Shown here piece after piece: positions 40,501 to 49,548 of a stretch of DNA of 64,000 nucleotides. Positions within the stretch are counted from its first letter, which is position 1. Every line of letters begins with the position of its first letter. Source of the stretch: Acidobacteriota bacterium (lineage in GTDB: Bacteria > Acidobacteriota > Terriglobia > Bryobacterales > Bryobacteraceae); the NCBI GenBank assembly GCA_016185425.1, contig JACPNQ010000006.1:62001-126000 (forward strand), in the 5' to 3' direction. Both the position numbers and the translations under genes were made by a program. Below the pieces are notes generated by a model that was not told where the DNA came from, did not search any database, and saw only the letters and a list, made by a program, of their open reading frames with translations.

Positions 40501-40526
40501 CAAAGATCTCCTAAAGTAGATCTTTG
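40501..40526. promoter_or_regulatory. Perfect 9-bp inverted repeat upstream of the lysozyme-like gene
   Basis: CAAAGATCT, 8-nt spacer CCTAAAGT, AGATCTTTG. No T-tract follows on either strand, so an intrinsic terminator for the VWA gene is unlikely. It lies 35 bp before the TTG start of the leftward lysozyme-like gene, where an operator would fit. Confidence 0.5.
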
Positions 40527-40628
40527 CTAGGGGAAGGGGTTGCGGGGTATAAGTAAAACTTACAACGAATCCATGTCTGCATTATACCAGACCCCCGCCG
40601 CCGGCAACCCGGACCTCTCCCTGAGGCG

Positions 40629-42638
40629 TTACGGCACGATCGACAACGGTACCCGCCGCACTTCAAACTTCTGAGCCACCGGGTCCACAACGGTCAACTG
40701 ACAGATATACTCGCCCGGCTGCAGACGGCCCAGCCGCACCGCCGTCTCCAACGCAAAGGCACCGCTTCTACCGGCCGCCGGCCGTAGCGGCGCGGACTGC
40801 CAGATCTGCTTCTTCTCGTGGAACAGCGCCAATCGCGCCGTTGCCCCTTGCGTGTACATTTCGCTAAAAACCGTCATCGTCTGCGGCCGCCGGAACACAT
40901 GCGTCACGCTCGTCGCCAGCTTCTTGCCATCCTGAATCAGAGGGTTTAACTGCTCTGATTTCTTATCTTTACTGGCCTTGCCCACGAGCGATGCCATCGT
41001 CTCTCGACCGGTCCCAAGCACGAGGCTGCTCACCGCCGCCGCCCCTCCCTGATCGAGATCCGGAACAGTGAACTTCGCCTCAAATGTCCCCAGCTTCCCC
41101 GCTTGATTCTCCCGGGCCAATACCTTGATTCTGTATTGCCCCGGCGTCAACTGGAACCCGGCATCGTAAAGCAAACTTCGCTGGGCCAACTTTTCCGCCG
41201 CGCCTTCCGGCAGTTTCACTTTGATGGCGTCGCGCAGCGTCGCCACGGTCCGTCCCTTCGCATCTTTTACCGATCCGACGAAGTCGAGATCCGTTTTCCC
41301 CGACTTCACCCCAATCTTCGACCCAGGGATCTTCACCGCCATCGGCACAAAGTAGCGGCCTTTATCTAGCCGGAAATAAAGCAGTTCCACGGCCAACGGC
41401 AACTCCGTCACCGGATTGCCCAGCCCCATCGCCTCCGACAACTGCTTCTCCTTGTCCGACGAATCGAATTGATTCCAGATCTTGTCGGAGTAGTATCCCG
41501 GCCGGTAGTCGAGCTTCAGATCCTTCCGGCTGGTCAACTCCACTTTGAGCTTCCGGAACTTCCCATCCTTCGTCGTATTGGTCGAATAATAGGCCAAAGT
41601 ATAGTAACTTTCGACATCTTTTTGCGCATTTTTGATGCCTAAAGCGAGGTCATTCGAGTCCAGCAGAGCCTTTCCGCCCGTATCCGCGGCCAACGTAAAC
41701 AGCGTCTCCTGCTGATTGTTGACGTTATCGCGCATCTGCCGCTGCTGCGACCCGCTGAAGATTCCGGTGCCGCGCGGCGCGCCTTTCGATGCGTCGCCCG
41801 CCGGCGCCATCGCGATAAGTCCTCGCACGTCAATCGGATAAAGAGCCACGCCGCTGCGGACCGCCGCGTTCACCGCAGCCTGCAACTGGCTCTGGTTATC
41901 CATTCCGTTCTTCCCGACACCGCTCGAAAAGTACACAACTGCTTTCTTTTCAGGGATTGCCGCGAGTTCCTTCGAAAGATCCTCCAGCGCGCCAAGTTTC
42001 TGATCGGTGTTGAAAATCGCGAACTCCGTCTCATCGGTGACGAGCGCACCGTCTTCATCTTCCACGTTTTCAACCACATCCGCCGCAGCCGGGTCTAACT
42101 CCACGCCCGACGAGACACCGAAACTCTGCACAGTCCGGAGCAACTGTTCCCGGTCGGCGGTGAAGTCGACAACCTTCTTCAATTTCGAAGAGAACGTATA
42201 TAAAGCAATCAGATCCGATGCCGTGACCTGCTTCGATAGAAACTCCGCCGCGGCGTCTTTTGCGCGAATCAGATCCATTTGCGGAAGGCTGGTGAAGTCG
42301 AAGAACAACACCATCAATCGTTTATCGCGATAGGAGGGCTTCGGCGCCGGCTCCAGTTCTTCCGGCGGAACGAGAGGCGCCGGCGGGAGTAGTGCGGGTT
42401 TGGGAATCGGAACAGCAGCGAGAACATCCTTGCTCAACTCCTGGAATTCAAAGATCGAAACGTTGACCGGCCTGCCGTCTTCATAAACACGGAAGTCCTC
42501 TTTTTTCAGTCCGGTAACGGTTTGTCCGTCCTTGCCTTTGACCGTGACATTGACCACGACCAACTGCGAGCTCGTCTCGAACTTCAATTCCTGCCCAAAC
42601 AGGGCCGTAACCAGCAGAATTGCAGCAGATTTGCGCAT
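40629..42638 (-). CDS. TIGR03436-type VWA domain protein (acidobacterial)
   Basis: 669 residues from ATG 42638, one base after the stop codon of the TonB receptor gene. Signal peptide MRKSAAILLVTALFGQE. The N-terminal region FETSSQLVVVNVTVKGKDG, KKEDFRVYEDGRPVNVSIFEF is the signature of the VWFA-related acidobacterial domain. The VWA domain starts near RLMVLFFDFTSLPQMDLIR; the MIDAS Asp is present but the Ser positions are degenerate (DFTSL). Later VVYFSSGVGKNGMDN and DVESYYTLAYYSTN match the family. The C-terminal 200 residues look like a beta-sandwich. Function unknown; secreted or periplasmic. The tight coupling to the receptor suggests a shared task. Confidence 0.92.
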   Translation of the reverse strand: MRKSAAILLVTALFGQELKFETSSQLVVVNVTVKGKDGQTVTGLKKEDFRVYEDGRPVNVSIFEFQELSKDVLAAVPIPKPALLPPAPLVPPEELEPAPKPSYRDKRLMVLFFDFTSLPQMDLIRAKDAAAEFLSKQVTASDLIALYTFSSKLKKVVDFTADREQLLRTVQSFGVSSGVELDPAAADVVENVEDEDGALVTDETEFAIFNTDQKLGALEDLSKELAAIPEKKAVVYFSSGVGKNGMDNQSQLQAAVNAAVRSGVALYPIDVRGLIAMAPAGDASKGAPRGTGIFSGSQQRQMRDNVNNQQETLFTLAADTGGKALLDSNDLALGIKNAQKDVESYYTLAYYSTNTTKDGKFRKLKVELTSRKDLKLDYRPGYYSDKIWNQFDSSDKEKQLSEAMGLGNPVTELPLAVELLYFRLDKGRYFVPMAVKIPGSKIGVKSGKTDLDFVGSVKDAKGRTVATLRDAIKVKLPEGAAEKLAQRSLLYDAGFQLTPGQYRIKVLARENQAGKLGTFEAKFTVPDLDQGGAAAVSSLVLGTGRETMASLVGKASKDKKSEQLNPLIQDGKKLATSVTHVFRRPQTMTVFSEMYTQGATARLALFHEKKQIWQSAPLRPAAGRSGAFALETAVRLGRLQPGEYICQLTVVDPVAQKFEVRRVPLSIVP

Positions 42639-42639
42639 T

Positions 42640-45600
42640 TTAGAAGCGGAACCTCGCGACTGCCTGAATCGTTCGCATCGGCGCGGCGCCGAGCGCCAGG
42701 CCGTAGTTGGTGGCATTCACCACGGTTCCCAAACCGGTGATGGAAACGCGGTTGGTCAGATTGTTCGCCTCTACGCGGAACTCCAGGCGCCGCCGGTTAT
42801 CGCCAACGCGGAAACCTCTGCCAATCGATCCATTGAGCGCGAAGAGAGCGGGACCGGTAATTGTGTTTCGGCCCGCGTTGCCGAAGCGGCCGGAAGGCGG
42901 CAGCGTGAAGGCCGCAAGGTTGAAGTACCCGTCGCCGGCATTCACGTCGAGCCCTGTCGAATCGGCGCGCCCGCTGCCGATGGCACCCGTGCCGCTGGCG
43001 TCGGAGCGATTCCCCAGCACTCGCGCGGTGAGCGGTGTACCGCTTCGAAATGTTGTCGCGCCCATCAAAGACCACCCGCGCGCCAGCGCCGACCACCTTC
43101 CGCCGCTACGCTCGCGAATCGGTGACTGCAGCACAAAACTAGTGGTTAACGAGTGAGTTGCATTAAAACTTGAAAGCCCTCGCTCGGCGCGCAAATTCGT
43201 GTCATCCTGCGCCACGTTCGATCCCGCGCCGCCAATCGAACTTGCATTGTCGATCGACTTGCCGATCGTATAGAACGCGTTGAACGAAACATTCCGGTTG
43301 AAGCGCCTGGTCAGCCGGATCTGCGCCGCATGGTAGATCGAATTGCCTTCGGCGCTGTCGAACGTGAAACCGACCGCATTTCCGATTCGACGGCGATCTT
43401 CCGCGTTCAACTGCGATCCGGGCACCGCGCGATTGGGCAGCCGCTGCATGTCGAGCCGGGTTCCCTTCGTGCCCAAAATCCCGATGTCGATGATGTAGGC
43501 GCGTTTGAACTCTTTGACTACATTCAAGTTCCAAGTCTGCGCATACCCCACCAGATACGATCGGTCGACTGCAAACGTGTTTGTAATCTGCTGCGACGGC
43601 GTGACCGCGAATCCATTCTCGATCGTCAACCGGCGCGATGCCGTGCTGTTCACCGTTCCGGATTGCGCGAATGGCGGTTGGGACGCCAACCTCTGCGCGA
43701 AATTCTGATAGATGCTCCCGTTGTAATACCAGCCATACCCGGCGCGGACCGTGATCTTTTTCTTGTCCGACGCCTTCCAGGCGAGCCCAAATCGCGGAGA
43801 GAAATTGTTCTTATCCGAATCAACCAGGGCGGCTGGGAATACGCCGCCGTACGGTCCGGCCTGTCCCGGCAGTACAACAGCTACGCCCGCGAAGCCGGGG
43901 GCTATGTCGAGATTCGCCAACCGGTTATATCGCTCCCGATAAGGGCCGAACAACTCGTAGCGCAAGCCTAGCGAGAGCGACAGGTTGGGCTTCACCTTCC
44001 AATCGTCCTGCACGAACGACGTGTAGTTCCACGCGCGGAAATAGTTCGATGACGACCCAAACCGGATCGATGACGATTGGGGAAGGCCGAGCAGGAAGTC
44101 GGCAAAGTCGTAGCCCGAATTGGCGGTTGGATTTCCCTGTGCGTCGACTTGCGAGGTGGCTAAACCGCTGAAAGTAAATGTCCCGCGCGCATTCTGCTCG
44201 GTTCGCAGGTTCATGCGGAAGCGGGTGGCGTCAACGCCGGTAGCAAGATTATGGCGGCCGATCACGAAGTTCCACCCCGCCGACACGTTCGCCTGAAAGT
44301 CGCGCCGGGAGGACGGAACACCGTCGCGCAGTGCGCCGAAATTGGTGAAATTCAGGTTCGGCGGGCCCCAATTGACCGGGTCCTGCGACGCACCCTGAAT
44401 GCCCAACTCGGCGGCGACATTCCGCCGCCCCGCAAAGTACGGCATTCCATTGCTCACATTGCGGGAGATGCGCGTACGGATGTTCTGAATAATTCGCGTG
44501 GACAGGTTCCGCGACCAGCCGAGATCGGTCGACCACCCGTAGCCGTTTGATTCGTCGATAAAACCGAACAACTGCGCCGTTTGACCGTCCCGTTTCTGCC
44601 AGGTGACGTTCGACGAGATCCTGTCCTTTCGCGACAACGGCCGGTTGAGCCGAATCGACATGTTCTGCGCATTCTGCGGCACGCCAGTCGTGAACTGATA
44701 ATTTTGCACCGCGACCGGCAGGTTCGACAGCGGGATTAGGGCCGTTAGCCCGTTAGCCGCCGAACTGATTCGATTGGCGGGAATCCGATTGCCGGCGAAC
44801 GGGAGCCCCGATTGCGGATCGAATACGGTTGTCTTCGACTGCGAGAAATCCCCCATGCGCTCGAGCGCCGTGGGGACCGTAGCTACGCCGTTAAATGCAC
44901 GTTTTTCTTTGCGGAAATCATAGCTGATGGAAAAGTTCGTTCCTTCGCCGAGTTTCGGCAACTGGCCGCCGATCTGACTCGAGAACCGGTAAGAGGACTG
45001 ATCGGGCCTGGCGTACTCCTGGCCGGTGAGCGAGTACGGGCGGGCGTTCCAATCCGCCGTCCGCGCCTGGAACGAGAGCATGCCGCGGAGTTGGTCTCGT
45101 CCGCGCCGCCGCGTACGGTTGCCGATCGTCGCGTTCTGGGCGCGGGCGCGGCGGATGCGCTCCATCGTCTCCGGCGTCATTCCCTGGCGTCCGCCAGACC
45201 CGCCGCGAGGCCCTCCGCCTCCAGGGCCTCCCCGGCCGCCGCCAAAACCGCCGCCAGCGCCAAAGCCGCCGCCACCACCGCCTCCCGGTCCGCGTCCTCC
45301 ACCGGGGGCACCCCGGCCGCCTCCCGCCGCGGCGTTTCCATCGCCCGAGTTGAAGATATTCCCTCCCGCAGCGCCATCGGCGCCTGCTCCGGGCGCGCCT
45401 AAGCCACCTGGCCCGCCGAACCCGCCGGGGCCGAAACCCTCCGGCATGCCTTCCACGAGCAGTCCGGGCAAGCCCTGTGCCGTGCTGCCAGCGATAAGGA
45501 ACGAATCACTGGAGGCGCCGTCCCCCGCCGGCGGCGCAACGGCTGGGGCCGCTGTCAAGGAATCGGAGATCGAAGGATCCGACGGTTCCGCCACCTCCGG

Positions 45601-45972
45601 TTTCGCCGCGCCGGCCTGCCGTCCGCGTCCGAATCCCGGCCCGCCGCCTTGCCGCAGCGTCAGCGTCCACTGCATTGGTGGGGCAGATGGACCGGGGTGC
45701 AGCGTCTGCGACGCGGCGGTAAATCCGAACATTTCGACGGTGATCTTCCATTCGCCCGCCGGCAATGTGAGCTCGTACGAGCCGTCGTCACCAGTGGACG
45801 TGGTGAGTTTTTCGGTACCGCGCTCCGCCGTGACTGTGGCACCCGGGACAGGCCGGCTCTGCGCGCGGACAACACCCTTTTCGGTAAATGTCTCCGGCTG
45901 TGACCACGCTTCGATGCTCAAAAACGGGGCGCAGATTAAAAAAGCGACAGATGGGAGGGTAAGTTTCGCCAA
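42640..45972 (-). CDS. Oar-like TonB-dependent receptor with a glycine-rich insertion
   Basis: 1110 residues from a TTG start (the only start consistent with the signal peptide MAKLTLPSVAFLICAPFLSIEAWSQ). A carboxypeptidase-regulatory domain covers about 32-110, then a low-complexity Gly/Pro/Ala segment at about 170-268 (GFGPGGFGGPGGLGAPG, GGRGPGGGGGGGFGAGGGFG) interrupts the plug region. It ends in AVARFRF with C-terminal Phe. The barrel is long and typical. It precedes the VWA gene by 1 bp, and follows the small 50-residue gene and the TadE/TadG genes. Ligand unknown. Confidence 0.92.
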   Translation of the reverse strand: MAKLTLPSVAFLICAPFLSIEAWSQPETFTEKGVVRAQSRPVPGATVTAERGTEKLTTSTGDDGSYELTLPAGEWKITVEMFGFTAASQTLHPGPSAPPMQWTLTLRQGGGPGFGRGRQAGAAKPEVAEPSDPSISDSLTAAPAVAPPAGDGASSDSFLIAGSTAQGLPGLLVEGMPEGFGPGGFGGPGGLGAPGAGADGAAGGNIFNSGDGNAAAGGGRGAPGGGRGPGGGGGGGFGAGGGFGGGRGGPGGGGPRGGSGGRQGMTPETMERIRRARAQNATIGNRTRRRGRDQLRGMLSFQARTADWNARPYSLTGQEYARPDQSSYRFSSQIGGQLPKLGEGTNFSISYDFRKEKRAFNGVATVPTALERMGDFSQSKTTVFDPQSGLPFAGNRIPANRISSAANGLTALIPLSNLPVAVQNYQFTTGVPQNAQNMSIRLNRPLSRKDRISSNVTWQKRDGQTAQLFGFIDESNGYGWSTDLGWSRNLSTRIIQNIRTRISRNVSNGMPYFAGRRNVAAELGIQGASQDPVNWGPPNLNFTNFGALRDGVPSSRRDFQANVSAGWNFVIGRHNLATGVDATRFRMNLRTEQNARGTFTFSGLATSQVDAQGNPTANSGYDFADFLLGLPQSSSIRFGSSSNYFRAWNYTSFVQDDWKVKPNLSLSLGLRYELFGPYRERYNRLANLDIAPGFAGVAVVLPGQAGPYGGVFPAALVDSDKNNFSPRFGLAWKASDKKKITVRAGYGWYYNGSIYQNFAQRLASQPPFAQSGTVNSTASRRLTIENGFAVTPSQQITNTFAVDRSYLVGYAQTWNLNVVKEFKRAYIIDIGILGTKGTRLDMQRLPNRAVPGSQLNAEDRRRIGNAVGFTFDSAEGNSIYHAAQIRLTRRFNRNVSFNAFYTIGKSIDNASSIGGAGSNVAQDDTNLRAERGLSSFNATHSLTTSFVLQSPIRERSGGRWSALARGWSLMGATTFRSGTPLTARVLGNRSDASGTGAIGSGRADSTGLDVNAGDGYFNLAAFTLPPSGRFGNAGRNTITGPALFALNGSIGRGFRVGDNRRRLEFRVEANNLTNRVSITGLGTVVNATNYGLALGAAPMRTIQAVARFRF

Positions 45973-46016
45973 AATAATTCCAACGAGAAGACTACGGAGT
46001 CAGGTCCGCAGGTTAC

Positions 46017-46032
46017 TCGCCGGGCCCGGCGA
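46017..46032. promoter_or_regulatory. 16-bp perfect palindrome upstream of the TonB receptor
   Basis: TCGCCGGGCCCGGCGA, self-complementary with no spacer, 45 bp before the TTG start and 6 bp after the stop codon of the small gene. As DNA it suits a dimeric repressor; as RNA it would form a loopless hairpin and is not followed by a T-tract. Confidence 0.45.
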
Positions 46033-46038
46033 ATGGGC

Positions 46039-46191
46039 CTATTTGTTGGAGGCGGCCTGCGGGGATTGGTTAGCGGTTACAGACGTGGCGCCTTGCGGGA
46101 CAGGAATGGCCGATTGCGTATCGCTGGCCTTTTTCATGTTCGCCGCGTGGACGAGCAAGGCGGAAACCAGGAACTTTCCGGTGCTATTCAT
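46039..46191 (-). CDS. 50-residue protein of unknown function downstream of tadE-like gene
   Basis: ATG 46191 follows AGAGGT by 6 nt, a better start than one 51 nt upstream. Product starts MNSTGKFLVSALLVHAANMK; the first 20 residues are mildly hydrophobic and the rest is polar, rich in Ser, Thr, Ala and Gln. No cysteine and no known family. Small size and place after TadE suggest a pseudopilin or accessory peptide but there is no prepilin-cleavage motif, so this is inference. Confidence 0.5.
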   Translation of the reverse strand: MNSTGKFLVSALLVHAANMKKASDTQSAIPVPQGATSVTANQSPQAASNK

Positions 46192-46257
46192 AATGTGACC
46201 TCTTTCCAGGTGGTTCATACCTAGACGCGCGGATCCGGTCAATACTCCCTCAGGCTT

Positions 46258-46725
46258 TTACCGTATCCGGATGACGTGACGGCTGAACGCACGCGATGGA
46301 TACCCTATTAGGCGCAAAGGAGCAAGCAACGGGGCCACGGGTTGATCACTCGCGACACGCAGATAAACCCGCTCTCCCTGGCAGAGTTGCGGTTCTGTAA
46401 ATAGATTCTGCTCGGCACCGGACGGAAGCGGGCAGGCGTAATGCCGTGAGAGCTTGATAGCGAGCTCCTTCCGGCCGGTCTCCCGCCGGAGCGATTCCTG
46501 AATCGTATTTTCGTATTTCTCGAACGAGCCGGCGTCCGCCGACGCATATCCATCGAGAGCCGGGACGATTCTACTCAGCGCTAATCGGGCCACCTCTTCC
46601 ATTTGCGTCTGGCTCCAGAAGTAGGCGGTGAAGTCGCCGATGCCGATGAAGAGAGTGAGTGTGAAGGGCAGCGCAATAGCGAACTCAATTAACGCCGCGC
46701 CGCGCGCGCTCCGATTGCGGCTCAC
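46258..46725 (-). CDS. TadE-like pilus assembly protein
   Basis: 155 residues, GTG start overlapping the stop codon of the upstream TadG-like gene. The N-terminus RGAALIEFAIALPFTLTLFIGIGDF is the TadE hallmark (a Glu six residues after Gly-Ala-Ala in a hydrophobic helix). It has two cysteines in the C-terminal half (YACPLP, LCQGE), typical of TadE pilins. Minor pseudopilin of a Flp/Tad system or a stand-alone secretion pair; no tadA, tadB, tadC or flp gene is in the window. Confidence 0.85.
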   Translation of the reverse strand: MSRNRSARGAALIEFAIALPFTLTLFIGIGDFTAYFWSQTQMEEVARLALSRIVPALDGYASADAGSFEKYENTIQESLRRETGRKELAIKLSRHYACPLPSGAEQNLFTEPQLCQGERVYLRVASDQPVAPLLAPLRLIGYPSRAFSRHVIRIR

Positions 46726-47162
46726 AATCCCGCCTTGAGAAGTGTATTGTCAATCGCGGCGCGCGCGCGTACTGCCACCGGCTGAGGCCGGATGACACGA
46801 GAGAAATAAACGCCGGCATCGCGTTCGACGAGCACGCTGGTTTTGCCGTCCTGCCGTTCCAGGTGAACGGCCACCGAATCGCTTCCGTGGCGGTATCCGT
46901 TCCAGGCCGCAACAGCGCGGGCGGTTTCGACCAGGAATTCGGTCGACGCGGAGGGATTTCGTTTGAGCTCCAGGCCGATGGAAGCAGCGGCGAGGTTGGC
47001 CGTCGTCTGCGCATTGGACCGCGCCCATATGAGCGAGCTAGCATCGACCGCCATACCCAGGATTAGAGCGCCGACTACCGTGAGGAGGAGTGTGAGAAGC
47101 AGAGCGCTCCCTCGCTCCCGCTTCCTCCACCGGGCTGGACGCCGCGTCCGGGTATTCTTCAT
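46722..47162 (-). CDS. TadG/TadE-like Flp pilus assembly protein
   Basis: 146 residues. Basic N-terminus KRERGSALLLTLLLTVVGALILGMAVDASSLIWARSNAQTTAN region shows the pattern of TadG-like proteins (seen as ERGSALLLTLLLTV and LIWARSNAQTTANLAAAS), with a helix followed by the Gln-Thr-Ala-Asn-Ala-Ala-Ala-type segment common to TadG/TadE. The VWA half of full-length TadG is absent. The start is preceded by GAAGGA, and a small hairpin lies further upstream. It is coupled to the TadE-like gene by a 4-nt overlap. Confidence 0.78.
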   Translation of the reverse strand: MKNTRTRRPARWRKRERGSALLLTLLLTVVGALILGMAVDASSLIWARSNAQTTANLAAASIGLELKRNPSASTEFLVETARAVAAWNGYRHGSDSVAVHLERQDGKTSVLVERDAGVYFSRVIRPQPVAVRARAAIDNTLLKAGL

Positions 47163-47186
47163 CGATCCTTCGAAATACGCCTCACC

Positions 47187-47208
47187 CGCCCATCGGCAAA
47201 AATGGGCG
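47187..47208 (-). other. 7-bp perfect hairpin between the glycosyltransferase and tadG-like genes
   Basis: CGCCCAT, 8-nt loop, ATGGGCG. It lies 25 bp before the tadG-like start. No T-tract follows, so it may be an attenuating leader structure rather than a terminator. Comparison with c-di-GMP riboswitch motifs gave no convincing match. Confidence 0.35.
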
Positions 47209-47244
47209 AAAGCTTTAGGGGAGAGCGGTGGACTGGCTCACGCC

Positions 47245-48411
47245 TCACGCCGACATTCTCCCCCGCCGATAGCACGCCGCCTCCCATGCCGCCTGCAGTT
47301 CTGTCCACACCGAATCCCAAGTCGTCTCCATCGCCTGCCGCCTGGCTGCGAGTCCCATCCTCCTTGCCAACGTCCGGTTTTGCGCCAGCTCCGACACGCA
47401 CCGCAGAAAGGCCGCATCCGTTTCGGCGATGAAACCCGTCTCGCCCGAACGCACGATATACTTCGGCCCGCCGCCCGCGGTGACCACCGCGGGCACACCG
47501 CAGGCCAAGGCCTCCAACACCGCATTGCCGAACGTGTCCGTGCGGGATGGGAAGACGAAGAGGTCCATATTAGCGTAGGCCTCCGCCAGCGCCTCCCCAC
47601 GCAGCACGCCGCGGAATTCCGCCTGCGGCATCGCCGCTTGCAGCCGCTCATTCTCCTCACCAACGCCCACTACAACAAACCGGCAGCCGGGCACGGCGGC
47701 CGCAATCGCCGGCAGGAAGCCCACGTTCTTTTCCACCGTCAAGCGCCCCGTGTATCCAATCGTGAACCGGTCATCGGCGCGCTGCCTGCGCTCCGGTGTG
47801 AACAATGCCGTGTCGACGCCCCGCCGCATCAGAAACCCCGGACCCGCGCCGCTCGCCTCCAACAGCTCCAGCAATTCCCGGTTTGGCGCCAGCACGGCAT
47901 CCGCCACCTGGTAGAAATACCCCAGCGCCTGCATCGATCCGCCCTGCGCCGCTCGTCCCAATCCATGCCGCGCCGGGCCCGGAAGAAACGGCATCACCTT
48001 CTCCAGCCGCCGCCCGGCGTACTCGTGCAGATTCGTATGCCACGACGCACAGAGCGGCACGCCGAGCTTCCTGGCAAGCACCAGCCCCAGCGTGCCCACA
48101 TCGCCAGGCCCGGTGATATGAATAACGTCCGGCGCGAAGGCGCGCAGCCGCTCTTCCACCGCCTGCCGGTGCCGGTAAAACAACAGATCGTACCGAAAAC
48201 TGCGATCGACGGCGAAACTCGCCGGCCCGCGACGGAGCTGGCAGCGCGCGATGGAGCCGCCGGTCACGAAACTCGTTTCCGGCCCGCCGTAAACAAGGAA
48301 GAAGGGATGCTGCCGCTCCTCGGCAAGAGACACCAGCGTGCGGCACGTGTGGGCGACGCCGTTGACCTCCAGATACGAGTCGGCGAAGAAGGCGACTCGC
48401 AGAGCATTCAT
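47245..48411 (-). CDS. Group 1 (GT4-type) glycosyltransferase
   Basis: 388 residues. GT-B fold enzyme, retaining. N-terminal VAFFADSYLEVNGVAHTCRTL resembles SqdX/PimB-like proteins. Nucleotide-sugar binding C-terminal half with TIGYTGRLTVEKNVGFLP and the E-x7-E region SRTDTFGNAVLEALACGVPAV. No signal peptide; acts at the cytoplasmic face. Its start overlaps the PHP gene stop by ATGA. The acceptor is unknown. Confidence 0.92.
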   Translation of the reverse strand: MNALRVAFFADSYLEVNGVAHTCRTLVSLAEERQHPFFLVYGGPETSFVTGGSIARCQLRRGPASFAVDRSFRYDLLFYRHRQAVEERLRAFAPDVIHITGPGDVGTLGLVLARKLGVPLCASWHTNLHEYAGRRLEKVMPFLPGPARHGLGRAAQGGSMQALGYFYQVADAVLAPNRELLELLEASGAGPGFLMRRGVDTALFTPERRQRADDRFTIGYTGRLTVEKNVGFLPAIAAAVPGCRFVVVGVGEENERLQAAMPQAEFRGVLRGEALAEAYANMDLFVFPSRTDTFGNAVLEALACGVPAVVTAGGGPKYIVRSGETGFIAETDAAFLRCVSELAQNRTLARRMGLAARRQAMETTWDSVWTELQAAWEAACYRRGRMSA

Positions 48412-49488
48412 CCGGCGGGTTCCTCCTGGCGCTCGGCGAACGCAAAGCGTAGAGCATTGCGGACGCTCTGGTGTTGAAAGACGCGCAGCGAACCGGCGAA
48501 GTTTCGCACGATACCGGGCCAGGATCCCTTCCAGATGGCTGTCAGCGTTCGTGCGCGGGCGTCATCGTCCTGAAAGTAGATGCGGTCGGACCACAGCTCG
48601 CGCCCCGGACGTTCCGGATAGTCGCGCAACGCGTCCCAGATGGCTTCGGCACAGCGCACTTTCAGGGGCTCGCGATACTGCGGGAGAAAGAGCACGTGGC
48701 TCGGCTCGCCATTGCGAATGCCCGCGGCGAATTCGGCGAAGGTGCGGGCGTTGGTGAGGTTGACGTTCGCGTTTGCTTCACAGCCGTGTCGGTCGCCGCC
48801 CGAGACGGCGGGCAGTCCCGCCGCGGCGGCGATATCCATCACTACCTTGTTCTCCCGCCATGGCCGCAGGCCGTTCAACTCCGCAGCATGCAGGAACTCA
48901 CGGCGCGCATCGATAAATTCGCGGATCATCGCCAACTGTCCCTCCGGACCAATACCGCCTTCATCCCACAGCGGATGGTTGACCACGGTCAGCACGCCGG
49001 GCATCGCGTGGATCCCGGCGAGAATGTCGCGCAGTATCCCGATGCGCGGCCGCGCCGTCCAGAACGCGAAGAGCCGCATCCAATCCGGCGCGTCATCGAC
49101 TGGCAGATTATGAATGCCGAGGTGCTGAAACGAGTTTGTGGAGGGCACTGTCCATTCGACCGATACCGGCGCATCAATGGCCAGCAATTGCAGCTCACGG
49201 CCGGCATCAATGGAGTCATGATCGGTCAGGGAGACAATTGGATCCAACCCAAGCGCGCGGATCTGTTCCGCCTCCAAACGGTAGGCATCCGCGGCGGGCA
49301 CAGACGGTGTCCACTATCCGCTCATGCCGCCGGATGATTGGCGCGATGACGGGAATCCGGCAGGCGTGACGCGGGAGAAAGGCCATGTTCTCCCGCGAAT
49401 GCAGTGTATGGGAATGCAGGGAAACTCCGCTCTGAAACCGCGCCGCGGCCTGGGGGAGCGCCCACGATTGGTCGATATGGCTGGTCAT
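48408..49488 (-). pseudogene. PHP-domain phosphoesterase-like gene with a frameshift
   Basis: The N-terminal PHP part is read from ATG 49488 (MTSHIDQSWALPQAAARF, then SLHSHTLHSRENMAFLPRH), but at about 49313-49330 the frame changes to the one that carries WTPSVPAADAYRLEAEQI and LVSLTDHDSIDAG-type metal-binding sequence, continuing to 48408. Between them, a TAG at 49314-49316 closes the second frame. Motif HSHT in the first frame and TDHDSI in the second are both parts of one PHP metal site, so a single gene is implied. Either a real frameshift or a sequencing error. The rest (VVNHPLWDEGG, SGGDRHGCEANANV) looks intact. About 360 residues when joined. It is coupled to the glycosyltransferase gene. 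Confidence 0.8.
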
Positions 49489-49548
49489 CCAGACACAGAG
49501 TCTCGGGATTACGTCACAAACCAATGTGCGACCTTTGAAAATTCCGTT

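Noticed and set aside
45166..45460. Tandem DNA repeat or CRISPR-like array in the receptor gene
   Set aside because: It is low-complexity coding sequence for Gly/Pro-rich protein with irregular unit length, not spaced repeats.
47187..47208. Intrinsic terminator after the glycosyltransferase gene
   Set aside because: The hairpin has no T-tract on the minus strand.
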